Shown in pieces: positions 36,198 through 45,599 of a DNA stretch of 64,000 bases. Each line of letters begins with the position of its first letter. Position 1 is the stretch's first letter. Made by a program: the position numbers and the translations under genes. The DNA is from Clostridia bacterium. GTDB taxonomy: Bacteria; Bacillota; Clostridia; Christensenellales; Borkfalkiaceae. The stretch lies in the NCBI GenBank assembly GCA_017407325.1, contig JAFQWV010000009.1, positions 56,423 to 120,422 of the forward strand, read 5' to 3'. The notes below the pieces were generated by a model. The model did not search any database and was not told where the DNA came from. It saw only the letters and a list, made by a program, of their open reading frames with translations.

Positions 36198-37799
36198 ATG
36201 AACTACACAAGCTCCCTGTTACTGTTATCTACACCGGTTGCAATAGGACTTATTGCACTAGCGGCTGTTATATTTGCAGTCGTAGGCTTTTTGATTGGAA
36301 ACAAGGTTTTCGCAAAAGCAAGAGCGAAAAAGATTGGCGAAACAGAAGTCGTAATCGCTAAAATGAAAGACGAAGCAGAACAGGAATGTAAGCGACTAAA
36401 GAAAGAAGCAATTTACGAAGCAAAAGAAGAAGATTTGCGCTTGAGAAAAGAATTTGAACGCGAATCTCGCGAAAAGAAGCAAGAACTTCAAAAAATGGAA
36501 CAACGCCTTAACCAAAAAGACGAAGTTTTAAGCAAAAAAGACTCTAATCTTCTTAAGAAGAACGAAGAACTTGAACAACAAAAACAAGATCTTGACAAAA
36601 AAAGAGTTGAACTTCAAAAGCAAAAGGAACGCATTGAAAAGCAAGAAGAATTAATGGTTCAAGAGCTTGAAAAGGTTGCACAGCTTACTAAAGAAGAAGC
36701 AAAGCAACAAATTATGGACAACGTCTTAGAAGAAGCGCGCCACGATTCAGCCGTTATGGTTAGAAATATCGAAGCGCAAGCTAAAGAAGACGCTAACAAA
36801 AAAGCAAAAGAAATTATAAGTTTGGCAGTTCAACGTTGTTGCACTGACCACGCATCAGAAATTACCGTATCAGTCGTTCCACTTCCAAACGACGATATGA
36901 AGGCAAGAATTATCGGCCGTGAAGGTAGAAATATTCGCGCATTAGAAAACGCAACGGGTATCGAGCTTATCATTGACGATACACCTGAAGTTGTAATCAT
37001 GTCGGGCTTTGATCCTGTAAGACGTGAAGTAGCAAGAATTGCTCTTGAAAGACTTATCGCAGACGGAAGAATTCACCCGGCAAGAATTGAAGAAACGGTT
37101 GAAAAAGTCAGAAAAGAACTTGACTCTCAAATCAAAGCAAACGGCGAAGAAGCTATGTTTGACTGTGGTTTGTACGGAATACATCCAGAGCTTATCAAAC
37201 TTTTAGGTAGACTAAAGTACAGAACAAGCTACGGTCAAAACGTATTAAAGCACTCATTAGAAGTTGCTCATCTTGCAGGACTTATGGCACAAGAGCTTGG
37301 TGTTGACGTCAACCTTGCTAAACGTGGTGGACTTTTACACGATATTGGTAAAGCAGTTGACCATGAAATTGAAGGAACTCATATCCAAATTGGTGTTGAT
37401 CTTGCTAAGAAATATAAAGAAAGCAAAAACGTTGTTAACTGTATTCAAGCACACCACGGCGACGTTGAACCTAAAACTATTGAAGCTGTTTTAGTTCAAG
37501 CTGCCGATGCTATCAGTGGTGCTAGACCTGGCGCTAGACGTGAAACTAGTACGAACTACATTAAACGTCTTGAACAACTTGAAGCAATCGCAACAGGCTT
37601 TGACGGTGTTGAAAAGAGTTACGCAATTCAAGCAGGTAGAGAAATCAGAGTCGTAGTTAAGCCTGAACAAGTTGACGATAATCAAGCGTTATTCCTTGCA
37701 AAAGATATCGCTAAGAAGATTGAATCTGAACTTGAATACCCTGGACAAATCAAAGTCAACGTTATCAGAGAATGGCGCGCTGTTGAATACGCAAAATAG
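36198..37799 (+). CDS. rny: Ribonuclease Y
   Basis: Membrane-bound endoribonuclease that starts mRNA decay in Bacillota. Domains in order over 533 residues: an N-terminal membrane helix (about 10-35), a long Lys/Glu-rich coiled coil (about 40-215), a KH domain with [13 protein letters not shown], and an HD domain with [12 protein letters not shown] and HHGDVEP. The start has a very strong CCCAGGAGGTTTG. It has its own promoter and a terminator behind it, so it is monocistronic. Confidence 0.97.
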   Translation: MNYTSSLLLLSTPVAIGLIALAAVIFAVVGFLIGNKVFAKARAKKIGETEVVIAKMKDEAEQECKRLKKEAIYEAKEEDLRLRKEFERESREKKQELQKMEQRLNQKDEVLSKKDSNLLKKNEELEQQKQDLDKKRVELQKQKERIEKQEELMVQELEKVAQLTKEEAKQQIMDNVLEEARHDSAVMVRNIEAQAKEDANKKAKEIISLAVQRCCTDHASEITVSVVPLPNDDMKARIIGREGRNIRALENATGIELIIDDTPEVVIMSGFDPVRREVARIALERLIADGRIHPARIEETVEKVRKELDSQIKANGEEAMFDCGLYGIHPELIKLLGRLKYRTSYGQNVLKHSLEVAHLAGLMAQELGVDVNLAKRGGLLHDIGKAVDHEIEGTHIQIGVDLAKKYKESKNVVNCIQAHHGDVEPKTIEAVLVQAADAISGARPGARRETSTNYIKRLEQLEAIATGFDGVEKSYAIQAGREIRVVVKPEQVDDNQALFLAKDIAKKIESELEYPGQIKVNVIREWRAVEYAK

Positions 37800-37806
37800 T
37801 AATTAT

Positions 37807-37833
37807 CGGAGTGGCTCGCCACTCCGAATTTTT
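37807..37833 (+). terminator. rny terminator
   Basis: CGGAGTGG with CCACTCCG (8 bp) around CTCG, followed by AATTTTTATT. Confidence 0.88.
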
Positions 37834-37859
37834 ATTAAAAAAATGGTTATATATTAGTT

Positions 37860-39677
37860 ATGAACGAAAAACTCCAACAAAAAATTCAACTTTTGCCAGA
37901 TAAAAGTGGTGTTTACGTTATGCTTGATAAAGACGGGCACGTCATATACGTCGGCAAGGCGAAAGTTTTAAAAAACAGAGTTAAACAGTATTTTTACCTT
38001 AGCGTGAAAACCGAAAAGGTTATGGCTATGGTTTCTAATATTGACGATTTTTACTATATCATTACCAAAAACGAATACGACGCGTTATCACTTGAAAACA
38101 ATTTAATCAAAAAATATAAACCAAAATATAATATATTACTAAAAGACGATAAAACTTACCCTTATATAAAAGTTAATCTAAAATCTGAATATCCACGCTT
38201 TGAAATTACTCGCAGAATAGTTAAAGATGGAGCTAAATATTTTGGTCCATTTATGCTTGGCGTTAGCGTTAAGGATATATTAGAAATAATTAATTCGACT
38301 TTTTCTTTAAGAAGCTGTTCAAATTTGTCAGTCGGAAAAGATAGGGCGTGCTTAAACTATCATATAGGCTTGTGCAAAGCGCCTTGTATTAAGAAAATTA
38401 CAAAAGAAGAGTATTTGGAAAACGTTAAAAAGGCGATTGACTTTTTAAACGGAAACGACACGGAGGTTGAAAAAATTTTGCTTTCAAAAATGCAATATTT
38501 TTCCGACAACGAAGAATTTGAGCTTGCAATTTCTTTTCGCGACAAGCTGAAAATGCTTGAAAAAATACGTGAAAAGAAAATAACTTCGCTTAGTCGCGAT
38601 ATAAATTGTGATATTATCGGTGTTCAGACCGACAATATTTACACGGCTATAAACGTTCTTTTTACAAGAAAAGGAATAATGCAAGGCTCAAGGTCTTTTT
38701 CAACTGACGCAATCTCTGCAAGTTTATCTGAAACTGTTTCGCAGTTTATAAGAAGTTTTTACACGGGTGAAAAAGAAATTCCAGACGAGATTGTTTTATC
38801 TTGCGATTGTCAAGACGTTGAACTTTTAGAAAGATATTTAAAAGAAAACTACGGAAAAAGCGTATCAATAATAGTTCCAAAACAGGGCGCGCGTAAAAGC
38901 TTGTGCGATATGGCTGACGAAAACGCAAGAGATTATCTTGAAAAGACTGTTGGCGTAATTGAGCATAAAAAAGATATGACTCAAACTGCGTGTGAAAGAT
39001 TGCAACAAATTCTAAGTTTGAAACGTTATCCACGCCGTATTGAGTGTTATGATATATCAAACATTAGTGGTGTTGATAAGGTTGGTTCAATGGTTGTTAT
39101 GACTGACGGTGAAAAAGATTCTAAAGAATATCGCCGTTTTATGATTAAAACGGTTGAAGGCGCAAATGACTATGCAAGCCATCAAGAAATGCTTTCAAGA
39201 CGGCTTAAAAAACTTGAAAGTGACGAGCGTGAGCGTTTTCCAATGCCAGACCTTATCGTTATCGACGGTGGTAAAGGACAATTATCTGCTACTAAAGAAA
39301 TTCTTGATAAATTCGGCTATGATATTGATATCATTGCGCTTGCAGAGAAAAACGAAGAAATTTATACCGTTAATTCTAGCGAGCCAATAATTTTATCCAA
39401 GCGTGATTACGTTTTGAAAATGCTACAAAGAATTCGTGACGAAGCGCACCGTTTTGCTATTACTTACTTTAGAAGCTTACACGGCAAAAAGATGCTTGTG
39501 TCTCAATTAGATGAGATAGAAGGCGTTGGTAAAGAGAAGAAAAAAGCACTTTTAAACAAGTTTAAAAGCGTTGAAAACATTATGACCGCTAGCGTTGACG
39601 ATTTAAAAGCAGTTGACGGAATAGGTGATTTTTTAGCAAATAAAATTTACGAATTTTTTAGAAAAAATAAACATTAG
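37860..39677 (+). CDS. uvrC: Excinuclease ABC subunit C
   Basis: Nucleotide-excision repair nuclease that makes both cuts around a lesion. The 605-residue product has an N-terminal GIY-YIG domain (KSGVYVMLDKDGHVIYVGKA), a Cys-rich CLNYHIGLCKAPC segment, a UvrB-binding helix pair (about 200-235), the RNase H-like second nuclease (ECYDISNISG, LIVIDGGKGQL) and C-terminal helix-hairpin-helix motifs (LDEIEGVGKEKKKALLNKF). No clear Shine-Dalgarno is seen before ATG 37860. No SOS box is seen upstream. Confidence 0.96.
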   Translation: MNEKLQQKIQLLPDKSGVYVMLDKDGHVIYVGKAKVLKNRVKQYFYLSVKTEKVMAMVSNIDDFYYIITKNEYDALSLENNLIKKYKPKYNILLKDDKTYPYIKVNLKSEYPRFEITRRIVKDGAKYFGPFMLGVSVKDILEIINSTFSLRSCSNLSVGKDRACLNYHIGLCKAPCIKKITKEEYLENVKKAIDFLNGNDTEVEKILLSKMQYFSDNEEFELAISFRDKLKMLEKIREKKITSLSRDINCDIIGVQTDNIYTAINVLFTRKGIMQGSRSFSTDAISASLSETVSQFIRSFYTGEKEIPDEIVLSCDCQDVELLERYLKENYGKSVSIIVPKQGARKSLCDMADENARDYLEKTVGVIEHKKDMTQTACERLQQILSLKRYPRRIECYDISNISGVDKVGSMVVMTDGEKDSKEYRRFMIKTVEGANDYASHQEMLSRRLKKLESDERERFPMPDLIVIDGGKGQLSATKEILDKFGYDIDIIALAEKNEEIYTVNSSEPIILSKRDYVLKMLQRIRDEAHRFAITYFRSLHGKKMLVSQLDEIEGVGKEKKKALLNKFKSVENIMTASVDDLKAVDGIGDFLANKIYEFFRKNKH

Positions 39678-39703
39678 TCGGTTATTTGTCATACAATAAC
39701 TGT

Positions 39704-40705
39704 ATGATTGATAAAGATTTTTCGTTTGAACCTGTCGCAGAAATCCATTTAAACGCATTAAAACGTAATCTTACTTTCGTTAAAGATAACCTTTGTGGTG
39801 AGAAACTTTTTTGCGTTGTCAAAGCAGACGGGTACGGCCATGGCATTGAAATTGCAAAATATATGGATAAATACGCAGACGGGTTTGCTGTTTCAAAAGT
39901 AGATGAAGGTATAAAGCTTAGATTTTTAGGTATATCAAAGCCAATTTTGCTTTTGACGGTGCAAGGGTATAAAGAAATAAAACTTGCTATAAATTACAAT
40001 CTAATTTTACCTTGCGAGAGCGTTGAATATCTTACTTTTTTACTGGAAAATTTTAACAGTGAAATCTATTTGAATTTAAAAGTTGATACAGGTATGAATA
40101 GGCTTGGCTTTTGCGACTTAGACAAGTTTGAAAGCGCGTTAAAAATTATAGCCAAAAGCAAAAATATACGGCTATGTGGCGTTTATTCACACTTTTTTAA
40201 CGCAAGCTCACTAAAAACCACTAGGTCGCAATACGTTTTGTTTGACAAATTTTTAAAATTATACGACAAGTATTTTGACGGGGATAGACATATTAGCGCA
40301 AGTGGTGGATTTCTACAAAAAAAGTATAATCTTGATGCAGTCAGAATAGGACTTTTGCTATATGGCTATGTGCCGAGTGGATTTCGGGCAGAAGTTTTTC
40401 CCGTTATGAAAATTTTGACAAACGAAGTCAAAAGAAAAAGCTTTTTAGCAGGTGATAAATGCTTGTATAATTTTGACATAGAAAGTGGTGAATATTCGCT
40501 TATCAACTATGGATATGCTGACGGACTAGGCAGAAATTCTTCACCAAAAAGGTGTATGGACATTTGCTATGAAAAGTCTAATGGCGGCAAGGTTGTAATT
40601 ATGCAAGATGCAAATATTTTGGCAAATAAATACGATACGATACCTTACGAGATTTTAGTCGGCTCGGCTAGAAGAATTAAAAAGGTGTATATTGGGGATA
40701 TATGA
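39704..40705 (+). CDS. alr: Alanine racemase
   Basis: PLP enzyme that converts L- to D-alanine for the wall. ATG 39704 is preferred to the in-frame TTG at 39686, since neither has a good Shine-Dalgarno and the family usually starts close to the EIHLNAL strand. The PLP Lys is in VVKADGYGHG and the catalytic Tyr in NYGYADGLGR. At 333 residues it is shorter than the usual 370-390; the loss lies in the C-terminal beta domain, where the segment after RCMDICYE is compressed. TIPYEILVGSARR is kept. The end overlaps rsmD by four bases. It supplies Ddl (gene at the window start). Confidence 0.87.
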   Translation: MIDKDFSFEPVAEIHLNALKRNLTFVKDNLCGEKLFCVVKADGYGHGIEIAKYMDKYADGFAVSKVDEGIKLRFLGISKPILLLTVQGYKEIKLAINYNLILPCESVEYLTFLLENFNSEIYLNLKVDTGMNRLGFCDLDKFESALKIIAKSKNIRLCGVYSHFFNASSLKTTRSQYVLFDKFLKLYDKYFDGDRHISASGGFLQKKYNLDAVRIGLLLYGYVPSGFRAEVFPVMKILTNEVKRKSFLAGDKCLYNFDIESGEYSLINYGYADGLGRNSSPKRCMDICYEKSNGGKVVIMQDANILANKYDTIPYEILVGSARRIKKVYIGDI

Positions 40706-41238
40706 GAATAATTGCAGGAAAATATAAAGGAAAAGTGCTTAAGGAATTTAAGGGTCAAGATATCCGTCCAACTTCCGATAGGGCTAGGCAAGCACTTTTT
40801 AATATTTTACAGAATAAAGTTTACGGTTCAATTTTCTACGACGCATTTTCAGGAACAGGTGGGGTAGGTATTGAAGCGTTATCTCGTGGTGCGGAACGAG
40901 TTGTTTTTACTGACGTTGATAAAAAGAGTATTGAAATAATTAAAGCAAATTTACTTTCGGTAAAAGAGAGCGATAAAGAAGTTTTTCAGTGCTCTGCAGT
41001 CGATTATTTATCAAGGACAAGCTTAAAGTTTGATATAATTTTTTTAGATCCACCGTACGCAAGTGAATATGGAAAACTTGCGCTTGAGATTATTGCAAAA
41101 AGAAATCTTTTACAAGATGACGGAATTGTTGTTTTTGAACACAAAACAGGCGATAATTGCGTTATAGACGGTCTAATTTTAACAGATACAAGAAAATACG
41201 GGATTTGCGAATTTAGTTTTTATAGGATGGAAAAATGA
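40702..41238 (+). CDS. rsmD: 16S rRNA (guanine966-N2)-methyltransferase RsmD
   Basis: Methylates G966 of 16S rRNA using SAM. The 178-residue product begins MRIIAGKYKGKVLKEF and has IRPTSDRARQALFNIL, the SAM-binding DAFSGTGGVGIEALSRGA and the catalytic LDPPYASEYG. It overlaps alr and coaD by four bases each (ATGA). The rsmD-coaD-ylbJ order matches ylbH-ylbI-ylbJ of Bacillus, except that ylbJ is inverted here. Confidence 0.95.
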   Translation: MRIIAGKYKGKVLKEFKGQDIRPTSDRARQALFNILQNKVYGSIFYDAFSGTGGVGIEALSRGAERVVFTDVDKKSIEIIKANLLSVKESDKEVFQCSAVDYLSRTSLKFDIIFLDPPYASEYGKLALEIIAKRNLLQDDGIVVFEHKTGDNCVIDGLILTDTRKYGICEFSFYRMEK

Positions 41239-41711
41239 AAAAATGTGTTTTTGCTGGATCTTTCGATCCGATAACGCTTGGCCATATGCACGTTATTGAA
41301 AGGTGTGCGATGATGTTTGAAGAAGTTGTGGTTGCGCTTGGTGTAAATGCGCAAAAAAAGTGCAAGTTTTCTATGGACGATAGGTTTGAAATGTTAAAGC
41401 TTGCATGCGCGCGATTTAAAAATGTAACCGTAAAAAAATTCGACGGCTTTTTAGCAGATTTTATGAAGGAAGAAAACGCTGAAATTTTAGTTCGTGGCGT
41501 TAGAAATAAGCAGGATGTAGAGTATGAAGAAAAATGCTTTAAAGTAACTTCTGCTTTAAATCCTGATATAGAAATGATGTTTTTTCAAGCACCTAAAACA
41601 CTTGAAAGATTGAGTTCAACCTTCGTAAAAGATTTGTTAAAAGACGGAAAAAGTGTTAAAAAATACGTGCCTGAAGAAATACTTCCGCTTTTAGAGAAAA
41701 AGTGTAAGTAG
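41235..41711 (+). CDS. coaD: Phosphopantetheine adenylyltransferase
   Basis: Fourth step of coenzyme A synthesis: transfers AMP to 4'-phosphopantetheine. The 158-residue product has GSFDPITLGHMHVIERC (GxxDxxTxGH nucleotidyltransferase motif), LVRGVRNKQDVEYE and the C-terminal LSSTFVKDL (ISSTxV motif). It ends in convergent overlap of 21 bases with the minus-strand ylbJ, so no room is left for a terminator between them. Confidence 0.95.
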   Translation: MKKCVFAGSFDPITLGHMHVIERCAMMFEEVVVALGVNAQKKCKFSMDDRFEMLKLACARFKNVTVKKFDGFLADFMKEENAEILVRGVRNKQDVEYEEKCFKVTSALNPDIEMMFFQAPKTLERLSSTFVKDLLKDGKSVKKYVPEEILPLLEKKCK

Positions 41712-42647
41712 CAAAAAGCAAACGATAATACTAAAAATCATTTGAACAAGCTTTGAAAGTAAAAATATTTTTATGTTTACTTCAGCTTTTTTTAAAAAGA
41801 CGATAGACTGACAAATTATAGAAAAGCCACCGAATGATATTAAACCGAGCGATAAACTTGCACTTAGTATAGAGTAGTCAAGCGAAAGTATTTTACAGCC
41901 CTTAGTGCATTCGACTATGCCTTGAATAAAACCGACTGAGAAGTCTTTTCCAAATAGTGGGGAAAGTAGTTTTTCAAAAACAAAAAACACGTTAAAATCG
42001 TGTAAAATTTGCGATAGGGTATAAAATACAGAAACGAAACCACCGACTATTAAAACGGATATTACCGATTGATAAATACAGTCGTATAAAAGATTATCAG
42101 AAGTTTCTTTTTTTATTGAAAAGTCTAAAATAGTACGGTTATCGCCATATTTTTTAAAACAAAACCCACAAAAAATGCTTGACAAAATATGAGTAATCAA
42201 AAAAATCAAACCTATTTTTTTATTTTGGAACATAGATATCCCAACGCTTCCGACAATAAAAAGTGGCCCGGTTGTTGAGCAAAATGTTGAAGCACGCGTT
42301 GCTTCGTCTTTGGTGATTAATTTTTTTTGATATAAATCACTTACGACTTTTGCACCAATAGGATAACCTGACAGGATACTCATTATTTGAGCATATAAAG
42401 TTATTCCACTACAGTTGTATAATTTTCTTGTAAGTGGCGTTGCTTTTTTTGACAACTTATCTAAACTTGCGGTTTTTGTTAAAAGTGTTGTTAAAAAGAA
42501 AAACGGAAGAAGCGACGGAAGAACCGAAAAAGCCCACAATTTAATTCCGTCTAAAGTTGAAGTTAGGTATCTATCGGGGTAAACTATAAGACAAGCCATA
42601 AATGCCACTATAAGCAAGGTGATGGCAATACTAAAAAACTTTTTCAT
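41691..42647 (-). CDS. ylbJ: YlbJ-like integral membrane protein
   Basis: Polytopic membrane protein (318 residues, about eight segments) of the nucleoside-recognition/gate fold. In Bacillus YlbJ is a sporulation protein; the family-level role is spore cortex or coat related. Visible are LPFFFLTTLLTK, the conserved SGYPIGAKVVSDL, and CSTTGPLFIVGSVG, all typical of the YlbJ/SpoVM-region gate domain. The neighbours rsmD and coaD are the same as in Bacillus, but the gene is turned round and overlaps the coaD end. It may mean that the organism, or its recent ancestor, sporulates; the window holds no other sporulation gene to confirm that. Confidence 0.85.
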   Translation of the reverse strand: MKKFFSIAITLLIVAFMACLIVYPDRYLTSTLDGIKLWAFSVLPSLLPFFFLTTLLTKTASLDKLSKKATPLTRKLYNCSGITLYAQIMSILSGYPIGAKVVSDLYQKKLITKDEATRASTFCSTTGPLFIVGSVGISMFQNKKIGLIFLITHILSSIFCGFCFKKYGDNRTILDFSIKKETSDNLLYDCIYQSVISVLIVGGFVSVFYTLSQILHDFNVFFVFEKLLSPLFGKDFSVGFIQGIVECTKGCKILSLDYSILSASLSLGLISFGGFSIICQSIVFLKKAEVNIKIFLLSKLVQMIFSIIVCFLLLTLFL

Positions 42648-42700
42648 ACAGAAATTTTATTAGCTAAAATACAAAAATATTATAATTCGAAAGGATAAAT

Positions 42701-44005
42701 ATGAAAGACTTATTCGATCAATTACATTATGACGAAAATAAACCACTTGCAGAAAGGATGCGCCCTGTCACTATTAAAGAGTTTTTGGGGCAAAGCCATA
42801 TTGCAGAAGAGGGGAGCTTATTAAGGCGCGCAATTATGCTCGACCGACTTGGTAGTTGTATTTTTTACGGACCACCGGGAAGTGGTAAAACGACGCTTGC
42901 AAATATAATAGCAAATTCAACCGATGCGGAATTTGTTAAATTAAACGCTGTATCAAGTGGTGTTGCAGATGTTAAAAAGGTCGTTGAAGAAGCTCGCGAC
43001 AGACTTAGAATGTACGGTAAAAAAACTTATCTTTTCCTTGACGAGTGCCATCGCTTTAGCAAGACTCAATCTGACTCGTTACTTCCTGCGATTGAACAGG
43101 GGACTATTATCTTTTTAGGCTCGACAACAGAAAACCCTTATGCGTCAATGACACCTGCAATAGTGTCTCGTTGTAGAGTGTTTGAATTCAAGCGTTTGAC
43201 CGACGAAATTGTCGAAAAAGCGCTCTATAGGGCTATTAATGATAAAAGACGCGGGTTTAAGGATTTAGAACTTACGGTTTCAGACGAAGCGATAAAACAT
43301 ATTGCGATTATGAGTGCAGGGGATTTGAGAGTTGCGTATAACGCACTTGAACTTGCCGTTTTGACCACTCCACCGAAAAGTGACGGAAGCGTTACGGTAA
43401 CATTAAAGGATGCAGAACAATCTATCCAGAAAAAGTCGCTATCCTACGGCGAAGATATGTTCTATGATCTTTTAAGTTGTTTTTGTAAAAGTTTGCGAGG
43501 TAGTGCAACTGACGCTGCTTTATACTATTCTCAACGCCTTATTCAAGGTGGGTGTGACCCTATGACTATTGCAAGAAGATTAATTGTTCACTCTGCAGAA
43601 GACGTGGGTATGGCTGACCCTTATGCGCTGGTTATTGCAACTAGTGCACTTACTGCACTTCAAAATATAGGCGTTCCTGAAGGATTAATTCCACTTAGTG
43701 AAGCTATTATTTACGTTTGTGAAGCAGAAAAGTCTAATCAAGTCGTTTGCGCGCTTCAAAAAGCAAAAGATGCGGTTATAAGCCATAAAGACGATAATGT
43801 TCCTTCAAACTTAAAAAATACGCCGTATATGTCTAAAGAGCAGCTGGCTGAGAAAAAACCTTATAAATATCCACACGATTACGGTGGTTACGTTGAGCAA
43901 CAGTATTTTCCAGACGGTTTAGTGGGCTCTCGTTTTTACGAACCGACAGACAACGGCTTTGAGAAAAAAGTTAAGGAAATTCGCTTAAAAAAAGGCGTTA
44001 AGTAA
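42701..44005 (+). CDS. rarA: Replication-associated recombination protein A
   Basis: AAA+ ATPase acting at stalled replication forks (MgsA/WRNIP1 family). The 434-residue product has Walker A GPPGSGKTT, Walker B LFLDECHRF, sensor STTENPYAS and the C-terminal tetramerisation region ending KYPHDYGGYVEQQYFPDG. The start follows CGAAAGGATAAAT. It is divergent from ylbJ, with a TATAAT at 42681-42686 but only a weak -35 before it. Confidence 0.95.
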   Translation: MKDLFDQLHYDENKPLAERMRPVTIKEFLGQSHIAEEGSLLRRAIMLDRLGSCIFYGPPGSGKTTLANIIANSTDAEFVKLNAVSSGVADVKKVVEEARDRLRMYGKKTYLFLDECHRFSKTQSDSLLPAIEQGTIIFLGSTTENPYASMTPAIVSRCRVFEFKRLTDEIVEKALYRAINDKRRGFKDLELTVSDEAIKHIAIMSAGDLRVAYNALELAVLTTPPKSDGSVTVTLKDAEQSIQKKSLSYGEDMFYDLLSCFCKSLRGSATDAALYYSQRLIQGGCDPMTIARRLIVHSAEDVGMADPYALVIATSALTALQNIGVPEGLIPLSEAIIYVCEAEKSNQVVCALQKAKDAVISHKDDNVPSNLKNTPYMSKEQLAEKKPYKYPHDYGGYVEQQYFPDGLVGSRFYEPTDNGFEKKVKEIRLKKGVK

Positions 44006-44044
44006 ATTTATTTACTTGTAAAATAGAATATACGACAAAAACAG

Positions 44045-44073
44045 TTGTAAATTTGCATAATTTGTGTTAAAAT
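44045..44073 (+). promoter_or_regulatory. Promoter of the Wzz/BY-kinase operon
   Basis: TTGTAA (44045-44050), 17-base spacer, TAAAAT (44068-44073), 50 bases before the first gene. Confidence 0.6.
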
Positions 44074-44123
44074 ATATAACAGTTAAAATTAGGTCGTTTC
44101 GACTAAAGATTAAAGGAGTAATT

Positions 44124-44864
44124 ATGGACGAACAAAACATTGAAATCCAAAATGAAAAGAGCATTTCTTTTTCTGAAATACTTTTACTCTTAAAAAAATA
44201 TATATGGCACGTTGTTGCAATCGTTTTAGTTTGCACTATTTTAGCAAGCGTTGCTGCTGTAGTTATGGCTAAACCTAAATATAGCGCAAAGTCAACTATT
44301 ATGGTAAACTACGTTCCTAACGGAGACACGGTTGCTGATGATAGAAACGCGCTATTGTACGGCTTAGACCTTGTAACGACTGTAAGCGATTTCGCTACTA
44401 CTAATATCGTTCAATCTGACGTTAAGAAGGTTGTAGCAGAAAACCAAAATTCTAACGTTGAAGTAAACTACAAAGGTGGTTTGTCAATCGTAACTGAAGA
44501 AGGGAACCTTATTATCACTATTCAATATACAACTAAAACAGGTGGTGCTCAAGCCGTTGAAACTGTAAACCAAGTAGTAGACAGTATAATAAGCGTTGCT
44601 AACAGTTCGCAAGAAAACGGCGAAAGTAAATACCGTGCTTTATATAAGACTTTAGTAAAGGTTGATGAATCAGATAAGTATACTGTTTCTCAAACTTGGC
44701 CAACTTACGTAATGCTCGGCGTTGTTTTAGGCGTAGTTCTTGCTGTAGCATACATCATTTTAAGATTCTTGCTTGACGATACTATAAAATCAAAGACCGA
44801 ACTCGAAAGAATAACGGGCTTTAAAGCTATCGCATTTATCGAAGATATCGAAGCAGGTAAGTAG
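44124..44864 (+). CDS. Wzz/YveK-type polysaccharide chain-length protein
   Basis: Membrane adaptor of the CpsC/YveK/CapA kind, which activates the paired tyrosine kinase and sets polysaccharide chain length. ATG 44124 follows AAAGGAGTAATT. The 246-residue product has two membrane segments (about 27-50 and 195-217) around a short extracellular part, and a C-terminal cytoplasmic stretch after the second segment that would contact the kinase. It lies ten bases before the kinase gene. No glycosyltransferase or flippase follows, so the polysaccharide it serves must be made elsewhere. Confidence 0.88.
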   Translation: MDEQNIEIQNEKSISFSEILLLLKKYIWHVVAIVLVCTILASVAAVVMAKPKYSAKSTIMVNYVPNGDTVADDRNALLYGLDLVTTVSDFATTNIVQSDVKKVVAENQNSNVEVNYKGGLSIVTEEGNLIITIQYTTKTGGAQAVETVNQVVDSIISVANSSQENGESKYRALYKTLVKVDESDKYTVSQTWPTYVMLGVVLGVVLAVAYIILRFLLDDTIKSKTELERITGFKAIAFIEDIEAGK

Positions 44865-44873
44865 GAGAATATT

Positions 44874-45599
44874 ATGGCAAGAAACATTAAAAAAACAAAG
44901 CGTGAAGAAGCAATAGTAGTAACTGACGGAATGAGTGCTATCAACGAGTGCTACAATTCCCTCAAAGACAACCTTTTGTTTATGTGCGACAACGGAAAAA
45001 ATAAAGTAATTCAAGTTGAGTCTTCTTATTCTGGTGAAGGCAAAACTACCCTTACTTGCAACCTTGCCGTTTCACTTTCATACAACAAAAAGAAAGTTCT
45101 TGTTATGGACCTTGATTTTAGAAAACCGAGAGTAAACAGATTATTCAAAATTTCTAACGAAAGGGGACTAGTTGATTTTATTTCAGACAAGATAAGTTAT
45201 GAAGAACTGATTAAAAAGTCTTCTTACGAAGGCGTTGACGTCATCACGCGTGGTTCTGCAATTTATAATCCGTCATTTTTGTTAACGAGTGACAGATTTA
45301 AATCTTTAATGCAAAAATTAAGAGACGAGTACGATTTTATCTTGCTCGACTGTCCACCTGTTTTACAACTTACCGATTATATTCACGTATCTAAAGTGTG
45401 CGACGGCGTATTGTTTGTTGTTAAATACGGTCAAACTAAGCGCAGTCAAGTTAAAGAAGCTGCAGCACTACTTAAGAAAGACAATATTAACGTTATCGGA
45501 ACGGTTATGACTTTCGTTGATAGATCTGATCCGTATTCGTATTATTACGGTAGCTACCGTTCTCGTTACGGCTACGATTCAAACGATATAGATGGTTGA
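44874..45599 (+). CDS. CpsD/CapB-type bacterial tyrosine kinase
   Basis: Cytoplasmic BY-kinase that autophosphorylates and controls capsule or exopolysaccharide export. The 241-residue product has Walker A SSYSGEGKTTLT, Walker A' KVLVMDLDFRKPRV, Walker B FILLDCPPV and a C-terminal tyrosine cluster (DPYSYYYGSYRSRYGY), the usual phosphorylation sites. The activating domain is in the preceding gene, as in Gram-positive systems. The end overlaps the phosphatase gene by eight bases. Confidence 0.92.
   Translation: MARNIKKTKREEAIVVTDGMSAINECYNSLKDNLLFMCDNGKNKVIQVESSYSGEGKTTLTCNLAVSLSYNKKKVLVMDLDFRKPRVNRLFKISNERGLVDFISDKISYEELIKKSSYEGVDVITRGSAIYNPSFLLTSDRFKSLMQKLRDEYDFILLDCPPVLQLTDYIHVSKVCDGVLFVVKYGQTKRSQVKEAAALLKKDNINVIGTVMTFVDRSDPYSYYYGSYRSRYGYDSNDIDG

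Noticed and set aside
36140..36361. 73-codon open frame over the rny start
   Set aside because: It lies in another frame of the rny leader and N-terminus, with no ribosome-binding site; rny has a far better start.
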